From NCBI GenBank assembly GCA_014607495.2, contig CP053152.1, forward strand, positions 6,076,001-6,140,000: 64,000 nucleotides of DNA, in the 5' to 3' direction. The stretch is from Carposina sasakii (Eukaryota > Arthropoda > Insecta > Lepidoptera > Carposinidae). The stretch's first letter is position 1. Every line of letters begins with the position of its first letter. The notes beneath the pieces are model-generated. The model was not told where the DNA came from. It worked only from the letters and a program-made list of their open reading frames with translations, and did no database searches. Shown piece by piece: positions 1-9,700 of this stretch. A program made the position numbers and the translations under genes.

Positions 1-203
1 TTAATTTATTAATTTTAAATTTATAAATGATATTCTTTAAATAGGTGATTAGGTAGGTAGCAATAAAAAATGATTAAATTCAATCCAGATATTTTTCAAC
101 TTCCTAAAATCAATATTTGGCTCCTTTATGTTGCAAACTTATCAGAAGTTAGTTACCACATAATATATCCATACGTGTTGAAAACATAGTCCAAAATTCA
201 AAC

Positions 204-330
204 TGTGGTCACCAACCCGTCTGCCCAGCGTGGTGACTATGGGCAAATACTCCTCATGGCAGTCTTGTGGCGTGTCCTGGGGGAGGCCTACGTCTAGCAG
301 TGGACTGCAATAGGCTAATGATGATGATAT
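204..330 (+). repeat. Dispersed repeat ending GTGGACTGCAATAGG + GATGAT tail
   Basis: The core reads GGTCACCAACCCG ... GGGGGAGGCCTACGTC ... CAGTGGACTGCAATAGGCT and ends in a short GAT tail. A second copy with the same order is at 46206-46332, and a shorter tail copy is at 30553-30608. The constant 3' end with a GAT microsatellite suggests a SINE or the 3' end of a LINE, as is common in Lepidoptera. It is non-coding here. Confidence 0.7.
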
Positions 331-885
331 CCATACTAATATTATTAATGGGAAAGTAATAAATGTGTATGTCTGTTTGTCCGTCTTTTAGGGCAATACG
401 GAGCGACGAATTGACGTGATTTTTTAAGTGGAGATAGTTGAAAGAAAAGAGAGTGACAGGCTACTTTTTGACTCTGTCTAACCCCCACTTTTCTAAAATA
501 GGCGGTGGAAGTTCTACATTCTGCTATTTTCAAGGTAGAAAGCTAAAAATTGGTATGCGGACTATTTGACAAAAAAAAAAACAATTATTATTTTGTAAAT
601 ATGCCCCCAACCCCTTAAAAGAGTGGGTGAAATTTTATATAGGATTTTTCGCAGTTTTCAAGGTAGGAAGCTAAAAGTAAAGAATTGAAAGACGTGTTAG
701 TTACACTATTTATAATTCAAGAACGGCTGTACCGATTTGGCTAAAAATTGTTAGGGAGATAGCTTAGAACCAGGAAATGGACATAGGATACTTTTTATAT
801 TGGGAAAATATTTTTAACCCGGATAATTTAGACAAGTTGTTTTTTCTTCAGTCCACGCGGACGAAGTTGCGGGCGTCCACTAGTA
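331..885 (+). repeat. Dispersed repeat ending in GCGGGCGTCCACTAGT
   Basis: The 3' end (CCACGCGGACGAAGTTGCGGGCGTCCACTAGT, written here only as its family signature CGGGCGTCCACTAGT) matches the ends of the repeats at 25973-26311, 51686-52013 and 60519-60843. The middle carries the shared phrase for 'GAACGGCTGTACCGATTT'. This copy has a different 5' part and is a diverged relative. It is non-autonomous, with no supported coding capacity. Confidence 0.6.
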
Positions 886-1187
886 AGTAGTGTATAACTC
901 AGAGGTACTCAATTTATTATCTTCTTAATGAGATCAACATTATAAAAAGTTATAAGATGACCTTTTACTAAGAAATCAAAACACATATCTTCTTAATATT
1001 TTAAATTTTAATTAAATGCGTAAGAAAGTTAAGATACGTATCCGTATCCGCGGATATTGACACCAAAAATCCGTATTAGGATCCGTATCCGCGGATATAC
1101 ATTTTTAACGATCCGGCACATCACTAATAGAAAGGGACAGAATGATTTTTTTTCATGTAATATAGTAATAAAGTAGGTACCTGTTAC

Positions 1188-3719
1188 CGCAGGTGGTATG
1201 ATGGTCGGCATTGTCGCCTCCATTTCCCGAAGGTTGGTTATCAGCATTTTGAACAGCTCCCAATCGCCAAAAGGTAAGCCCAGGATCTAAACATTGAAAT
1301 ATCAAATAAATACTTACAAAGAGCAGATGTTATGTTTTGTGATGGATGGAATGATGGTAAGTACAAAAAATCCGTCTTTTACGTCCTCCAGTCTAGTTTC
1401 GCTTATGTCCTGGCCCCGCTATTCTAGATCCTTTAATCTCTTTTGTGATCTTGTTTTTAGAATATAGCCGTGTAAGTTTATAAAACCCCTTTACTAAAAT
1501 TCCTATTCGTAGCTATAACGATTTATTTAATAAGTAGGTATTTATTATTCTGGTCAAATGTATTATGATACTATACATAAGAATGGTACGTAATTTTTAA
1601 TTAGCAGACTGCATCACATACAAACCTCAATGGTTTAAGTGGTGATTCTGCCACCTATGTAATGATCGATTGTAAAAAAAAAAATATTTTTCATAACATC
1701 TTAAAAATTATGATACGAAATTACAAACCGGTCGCAACTCTTCCAGCCGGCAAGTGGCGAGCGCGAGTCCGCACACGCGTTGTTCCCGCAGCGCGACGCA
1801 CGCGACGTCTGCGCCTGCGTCCAGCGCCGCCGACACCAGCGTACACACACGCTCCACCGACAGCGTCGATAGACGCACGCCCGATATATCCGTCTGGCGA
1901 ATAACAGAGAGTTGTGAGGCTGATTGCGGAATGCTTGATGGTGGAATAAATTGTAAAACAGTGTGCTGTCATTCAATAGAAATGACAAGTTTAAGTCATT
2001 TTACGGCAGCGTATGAACGTTTAATGCGGGTGCTGGAATGAAAAGTTTTGAGACCTTTACTGAGAATATAATTGAATTGGCTGGAATAAATAGGCGGGGT
2101 CTTATACAATGAAAAAGTGTTGTGAAATTAAAATGTGCTCCTATAATTGGCATTATAAAGCATGCAGATTTAATCAATGTGTGACTGAACATATACGAGT
2201 ACATACAGCCCACAGCAGAAATTGCTAACTAAGGGTAGGGTAGGAAGCTACAATTTGGTATGTATATTAAATTCCTACGCTAGCCTTTCCCGAAGTGGGC
2301 AATAATTCCCCCTTGTAGGCGTAGGAGGCGTTAAGAGGACTACAATCGCATTGTTATAGCTCTTTCTAGCAAGAAAAGTCCTGTCAAGAATATAGGTTTA
2401 AATAAACTCCAAGATGGACTTAATACGTTGTTTTTAGGGTAAAAAAGGGCTACAAAATATCTGATTTTAAGAATGGGCATCAGACTAAATAAGTAAAAAA
2501 AATTACGTATGAAGTGTAATAGTAGCTTACCAGGTTAGGGAAGGAAGACTTGAGCAGCGCCGCGGGGTTGGCGGGCGGCATGGCGGGCTGGTACTGCGGG
2601 AAGCCGGCCTGCCAGCCCAGCCACACGGGCTGCGGGGGCAGGCCGCCCGGCGGGGGCGGGGCGAGCGCGGCGGGCGGGGGCGACGCGCGCTGCTGCACAG
2701 ATACATACGAGTCACAGATTAAATAAATAAGAGGGGTTAGTGAGAGTTTTTACCTCGAACTCGTTCGCGTTAACGTAAAGCGGCCAACCAATCACGTATT
2801 GACGTTGTTCTTTAATTACATCACGTCATCAAGCCATAATGTGATTGGTTGGCTGGTTTACGTTAACGCGATCGAGTTCGAAGTGGAAAACCCACACTAA
2901 GCCCTCAGATACCTAAGGCGTAGGGTGCGCTCGGAGGCGACGCTCGCTTACACACATACATACCTACGTAAAGGGCACATGAGTCACAGATCACTACATT
3001 TCTTTGCCGTTCTTCTTGTGCAGGAGGAATAGAACTGGCGGATTAAACGACGCGCGCTGACATACATACATACATAAAGGCCAACGACTCACAGATTATA
3101 TAATAATTACTGCGTAACAGATACCGCAGTACATAAATAAAGGCCATAATATAATAGTTTCTACGTGACATATACCGCTGTCTCATACAAAATGCAAATA
3201 CCAACTCTTGTATAACCTACAATTCATCCTTATTCATAATTAATGGGACGGGCGTCGGAGACACATTATAATACATTACGATACAAGTGAGCTAAGTTGG
3301 TAAGCACGTACAATACAAGGCTAGGTTACAAGTAAAGCCGAAGGCAAGTGCGTGTTAAAGCCGAGTGCGTAGCTACCAAAACTCACATGCGTTATAGGGA
3401 ATTTTAAAAAAAATGCGAATAAAGATAAACACAAAATGTAAGTATGAAAATTTATTATAGCACAGTTGTAAACGTCATAAATGTGAGATGTAGGTAAAAA
3501 CCTAGATTACCTACGTATCTAACATCGGTGCGATATGTACCACTATATGTTGAAAACATACATGAACTATTAATGAGTTACATACCTAGTTCATAATACT
3601 TACATGTATCCTGTTGAAGTGTTTAACCTGCGCATGCCTGACCTGATGCGCGTTGTGCCACGGCACGCCGGCCGCGCCTGCGCCGTGCTCCTCTTCGGCA
3701 CCATTTTGTAATTGTTCCT
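1188..3719 (-). CDS. Kidins220: Kidins220 Pro-rich linker and SAM-like domain
   Basis: Exon 3719-3604 encodes a polar Gly/Ala/His linker ([13 protein letters not shown] ... HFNRIH). Exon 2692-2531 is strongly GC-rich and encodes a Pro-rich stretch ([24 protein letters not shown]). Exons 1893-1729 and 1286-1188 together give a SAM-like fold ([10 protein letters not shown] ... [16 protein letters not shown], then [23 protein letters not shown]), matching the family's NFGDW-type SAM end. The acceptor chosen for the first SAM exon (CGCCAG at 1894-1899) keeps phase 0 on both sides. The donor at 1728 is GTTTGT, weaker than its neighbours. Confidence 0.85.
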
Positions 3720-6700
3720 CTGAAAGGGAAATTTTTACAAGTGTTTATCAAAATCTCTGAGTCTTTCATTCCATTATCTAGTTCATCATTCATTCAGTCA
3801 CACAATGTGCGGCTCAGATCAGTCAACTTGTGTTAGTTCAAATCATAGATTTATTAACGTTAGATCGGCAAAGCGAGAGACAATAACATAGGATACTCGT
3901 GTGTTAGAGCGAGAAGGATAATCGAGACCATTCTCATACACGCTAGCGGCCTGTATCGGCCCAAAGTCAGTTGTGAACAAAACAAATCCTGCATATTTTT
4001 ATTAAATCACGCGTTTAAAAGTGTAAATTTCGTGTTCTATGGACGTAAACAATTATGGTTTCGTGTGTAGTGCCTGGTTGTAATTCATCTAGGAAAGGAA
4101 ACCAACAGAATCATTCATTTCACATGCAAGTACGGTCGAATGAATTATTTCTTGAAATGCAATATGTTTAGAACTCTGACAAAAATATTGTGCACAAATG
4201 GATAGATCATAATATTGCTTTTCATCATGTTAGTGTCTAAAATGTTTAACTCTTTCCGTCACGCTTTTAGATTAAGAATATTTTTAACATATGTATGTAA
4301 GTTTTAGCATTATTAACAATAAAAAAATCATATAAAGTAAGAAAAAAAATTATTTATTATAGTTTTTGAAAAATGAGGTGGTTAGTGCCACTAACCACCA
4401 TGACTATTGATACAAACTATTAATGATAATTTACGCATTTCAATGTGAATACACTGCAAAAAACTTAAGAGTAGTAGTATTTTCATGTAAATATATATAT
4501 AACAGATAAATGAGAATAAAGTTAATAAAAAACATTGAAGATAAAAGCTAACTTACTCACCTGTTATTTTTTTTATAAAACACGCAATTAAAATTACGTA
4601 AGTGCAATATTCAATTCAACTAAATTGAGTTGTCATTCTTTCATTTGGCGGTATATTCGGTCGTATCTTGTCAAGCATCAGTCGAACTTTCATGATAGTT
4701 CAACCGATTATAAGTAGATGGCATAGATTTTAATTTAAAAATTCAGAAATAGGTGGTTAGTGACACTAACCACCAAGACTGAAAGAGTTAAGAATTGAAT
4801 TTAGCGAAATAATAAATACGTGAATTTGTCGTATTTCTAACCTCAATCTTATAGTATAGTGCTTGACGTAATGTATTGATAGCGGATATACCAAATCCCT
4901 GATTGATAAGACAAGTGTCAACCGTAAATCGATATGTAACTTCACTGGTAAAGGTATGCTATACATTTAGGCTTATTATTTGTATTACTAAAAAAATTTT
5001 TTTAACAGTTAGGTTTTATAAAAGTTATTAATAAAGAAATGAAAAAAATTTCACTCGGCGATGAGAGTTAGGTTTTAGTTTTCTGTGGTCAACGTGGTCA
5101 TAAATATAGTTTTTGAATTTTTTTCAGATTTCCTCAAGATAATGATGTTCGACTAAAATGGCTTAGAATTTTAATAGAAATAAGGAGATTGGGTTCCTCA
5201 AAATACTTAACAGTTTGCAGCAAACATTTCGATCAAAAATGTTTTTCTCATAGATGCTTTCAAAGAGTAAAGTTGCGCTCTGGCTCAATACCTACACTAA
5301 TTCATGCCTATTAGTTACTTTCTCTTGTATTAATATTGTTTTATACAGCTATACATAAGCAGCAGCAGCAGTTAGCTATTATTCATATACATAAGCACCT
5401 AACAAATTAGTTCTGTTTGGTGGAAAATAATGGTAAGGATAAATAGCAATTTTTAATTTGTAAATATATACATTTTCAATAAATGATGGGGTTTTATTTT
5501 TTCTTAAACTATCGACACTATACAAGCAAGTGCACGACATTTTTTATCGATATTTTCAGTTTGATCCATTACACAGCACTATTTGTCTTGCTATACATGC
5601 ACGATAGACGCACACTAGTGTATTTGTTTTTTGGTCTCGTCCTTCGAACTCTATTGCTGATCTAACGTTAGTATAATAAATCTATGGTTCAAATACAGAT
5701 TCCGTTGCAAACACACGTCTGTCATTTACTCAGCTTGATTTCAAAAACCAAAAAAGTGCTATATATCATGGCTGAGTTTGATATTGTACCTTAGATATAT
5801 GTATACATTATTATATATACATAATCTCAATGTCCTTTAGGTGTTGGCAACTTGGCAGAGGCTGCAGATCTTAATTATTAAGCACGCTCCAAAGCTCCAA
5901 ACATATCTCTTTCGCCTCGTCTACATTCATTAAATTCTTCATACATGCTAGTGTACTTTACTAGACCGTTCCGGACCGTACATAGCCAATTTCGTCAGTT
6001 ACGTTTGTCTAGAGCCCATCCTCTCTATATAACCAAACTGTCGAAGCATACCCTTCCCAATTGTGGTCACTAAGTCCCTTTTCACATACCTTTGATAACC
6101 TTCTTGATATATGGATCCAGGTTGATGGTGAACGGCAAGAATATCTTGAGATCGGCAGCAGTAAGTGTGGCTCGGTGGAAACTCAGAAACACCTCCAGTT
6201 TTCGCTCGTCACGGTCCAGCTCTATTAGCGAGTTCGATTCCCGGAGACTGGTCATTAGAGGCTTCACTCTGGGACAACAGTAAAAGGAAGTTTGAAAGTT
6301 GCGCCGATCAGAGACAAGTTACGAAATGTCTTGGTACGGGCATATAAAGCGACGGGATGAAAGGCATATTTTACAGAGAGCGTTGTGCATGAATGTGGAT
6401 CGATATAAAGGAAGAGGTAGACCTAAGAATAGTTGGATGGACTATATGAAAGAGTGTGAAGTAGAATAGGGATGAATGGAAGAAAAGTACATATTGGGCC
6501 GACCGCAAATAAATGGGAACGGGGCAGGAAGATGTATGTATTTTGCTTAACATATTCCTTTTGTTACTAACACCCGGTATAATACACATGCCTGTATGAT
6601 AAATTAAAACTGGAGATTTTTGTTTATAGTGCTAACTTCGGAAACTAATCTGTTCAATTTATCTAAATTATGAACAAATGGATGCCGAATACTCATATTA

Positions 6701-9700
6701 AAATCTATCTGACACATACTATCGAATCAAATGTTGCACATCTATCTATCTATAATATAAAAATGAATCGCTGAATGTGTTGCTAAACGCAGATCTCGAG
6801 AACAGCTGAATCGCCCCCTGATTACGTAAAAGCAATAGCAAAGACGAAGCCGCGCGATAGCGATAATTGAGTGTGTGCGTGTGCACAACGAGCGCTCGGC
6901 GTCCTCCCGCGCCCCGCACCTCGCCCCTTTTACGTAATCAGCGGGCCAATTTCGCTAATTCTTTTTTTAGAATATTCCTTGATGTACAAGGATGGTTCTT
7001 ACCGAGAGAAAAAATAAAAAATGTTTTTGCCACTTTTTATAGCGGCGGCCCACGACTTTGTCCACATGAAAGGACACCCGTGCAAAGTCGGGGCGATCCC
7101 TAGTCTTTATATATAAATCTTCTGTTCATGTGTTTGTAATTGAACTCCTTCTAAACGGCTTGACCGTATGATAAAATTTTTTGTGTGTGTTCAAGTGGGT
7201 TCGAGAATGGTTTAGATTTATAATTCGGTCAACTAGAGAATGTTTTTATAACGGTCCAGATTGTTACAGCTTATTTCAGAAAGTATTGTATTTCAGACGT
7301 CGGGGCAGGACAACGTTTGTCGGGTCCGTTAGTGTGAAAGACAAATATTACTCACTTCTCATAAATGCTCTTCAAAGACAGCGAGTCGTCGATGTGCTCC
7401 TCGTAGGTCTCATGATGGTAGATGATCCAGGAGGTGCGGAACGGCCACTGCTCCGTCAGGTTCACCCACGACGCTAGCTGGTACCAGTTGAAACTCGATC
7501 TGGAATGCTTTGAGGAGACGACCTGCCGAATAGACGAGGAAAATTTTAATCTATCTTACATACAGACACGACTGAGTCCCCGAAATGGGGTAGCCAGAGC
7601 TTCAGGATCATAAGAGGGATTCCACAGCCACGTTTAGCATAGCGGGGTGGATGATCAACGTGACAAGTTGCTATCTTTCCAGTTCTATATTAAAAGCGAT
7701 CACAGATGTCAGTGATCACCAGAGGTCGGAATTAGGTAGAGTCATTTATGTACTTGCACTGATTTCATACAGCGAAAGAATAAAGTGGATATGCCTCAAA
7801 TTCCGGTATTAATTTTAAAGAGCAGAAATTTTATGTTAATTATATTTGTTTTATTTGTCTATCTCTGAGGGTTTTATTATTATTTATTTGTAATATTGTT
7901 GGCCACACGGGATTGTCCATTAGAAATCCTGGGAAGGTCCACATTAATATCAACATTTCGATGCAAGTCCATAAATGACTCTACCTAATTCCGACCTCTG
8001 GTGATCACATCTGTGCCTACATATGAAATATCAAGTAAATACATTATTTACACGGCCGTATTGCCAAAACAGGGTAACCGGCCCCCTGATTACGTAAAAG
8101 CAATCGCAAAGCCGAAGCCGCGCGATCGCGATAATTGAGTATGTCGTGGGTGCGCGGGGCGAGGTGCGGGGCGCGGGAGGACGCCGAGCGCTCGTTGCGC
8201 GCACTCACGACACACTATTGCTTTGTTTGTTTTATTTGCTATTGCTTTTACGTAATCAGGGGGCGGAACTACAGGTCACGAAAGAGACAGCCACGTTTAA
8301 ATGATAATGACAAATATGTTAAATACTTTAAAATGGACGGTGTTCTTACAAAATCAAAGTTAGGGAGTGTTTTAAAATGACATTTCACTGAGTGAAAATA
8401 TAACAAAAAAATATTTATTTTATTTATTTATTTTATTTATTTATTCACCCATATTAAACATTATCATTACAGCTGATCAAGCCAATGCGATAATGTGAAA
8501 ACCATAACCATCTTAAATTAACTTATAGCAACAATACAAAATTAATAATATAAATAAAATTATTCATAACTTAAAATAAATAAAGCCGTTTCTGTAAATT
8601 CACTCAGAGAGCATATAAATATATCTATTCGGTCGTTAACTTTGTTAAGGAGTTGAAGTGCCCGTGTCAAAGGAGCCTTCCGGTACAAGTTAGTCCTACC
8701 ATCAGGTATGGAAAACAAACGACTTTTACGGTCTCTTAATAAGCGCCTGGGCACCCTAATCTTGCATTCGGCCAAAAGAGTCGCATTTTCCTCCTTGCCA
8801 CGCCATACTTTTAACAAATACCGCATCAGAGCAAGTTCCCTTCTGACTTCCAATTTATTATATCCCACCATACCCAAGACGAATAATGACGGATACATCA
8901 GGGGGTACTTGGGATATACTCCATAAAGCTTCATGTAGAGATATCTGGTAAACTTGTTCTGAATTTTCTCTAACATGAGGTTATATTTAGCTTCATGAGG
9001 TGACCAAACCATCGAATTGTGTTCCAGCCTGCTTCGAACTAAGGCGCTATACAAGCTTTTAATTGCTGGAACACTTGTGAAGTCATTAGCAGTCCTGAGA
9101 ACAAACCCCAATACCTTAAAGGCCCTCCTGCAAACGTCAACAATGTGTTCACGAAACATCAGGTCCGCCGACAACTGCACACCTAAGTCACGAACTGAAG
9201 AAACGCGTGACATTGTACTGCCATTCATTTTGTATTCATACTGACTGGGTGTATGACTCCGGCTAAATGTGATGACGTTGCACTTGGAATCATTAAAGAA
9301 AAGCTTATTCTCACGACTCCATTCTACGACTCTGTCTATGTCCCGCTGAAGGCGGCAATGGTCCTCCCCACAGGTGATTGCAGCATACAGCTTCAAGTCA
9401 TCTGCGAAAAGCAAGCAACCGGCCGCCCGCAACACCCTAGGTAGGTCATTTATCATTATTATAAACTCCAGCGGTCCAAGGTTACTGCCCTGACTCACAC
9501 CAGAATAGGTATAATACGGGTCCGACACACAGCCACCATACTGGACATATTGTTTCCTATCTTTTAGATAGCTCGCGAAGAATTCTAAGGTCTTCGGGGT
9601 ACAACCCGCAGTAGCTAATTTCCCCAATAGCACATCGTTGTCCACCGTATCGAACGCCTTTTTAAAATCAAAGTACGCAGCATCAACCTGTATACCTCTG

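Larger units (their letters stand above)
1..1187. other. Kidins220 intron with dispersed repeats
   Basis: This is sequence downstream (in gene sense) of the last visible Kidins220 exon. It holds two dispersed repeats, listed separately, and a motif ATCCGTATCCGCGGATAT-like near 1040 that recurs near 1085. No further Kidins220 exon was recognised, so the gene's C-terminal tail must lie beyond the left edge. Confidence 0.6.
3836..5694 (+). mobile_element. P-element-like DNA transposon with 8-bp target duplication
   Basis: The element proper is 3844-5686 (1843 bp). It is flanked by a perfect 8-bp direct repeat GTTCAAAT at 3836-3843 and 5687-5694. Terminal inverted repeats begin CATAGATTTATT on both ends and continue AACGTTAGATC(G/A)GCAA, the right end having a 5-base insertion. 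An 8-bp duplication, CAT-starting ends and an encoded THAP domain all fit the P superfamily. hAT elements also make 8-bp duplications but normally start CAG and do not encode a THAP-type transposase head. It is too short for a full transposase, so it is a non-autonomous derivative. Its intron holds a nested TTAA element and a SINE tail fragment near 5027-5062. Confidence 0.85.

Noticed and set aside
1701..1988. Arg/Cys-rich ORFs on both strands around the SAM exon
   Set aside because: They are off-frame readings of the GC-rich Kidins220 exon 1893-1729; only the SAM frame matches the family.
3836..5694. hAT superfamily assignment for the 8-bp-duplication element
   Set aside because: The ends start CATAG, not CAG, and the encoded domain is THAP rather than a BED finger or hAT dimerisation region; P-like fits better.
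8135..8380. 81-codon plus-strand ORF
   Set aside because: It lies within MITE copy 2 and its flanks and has no motif.
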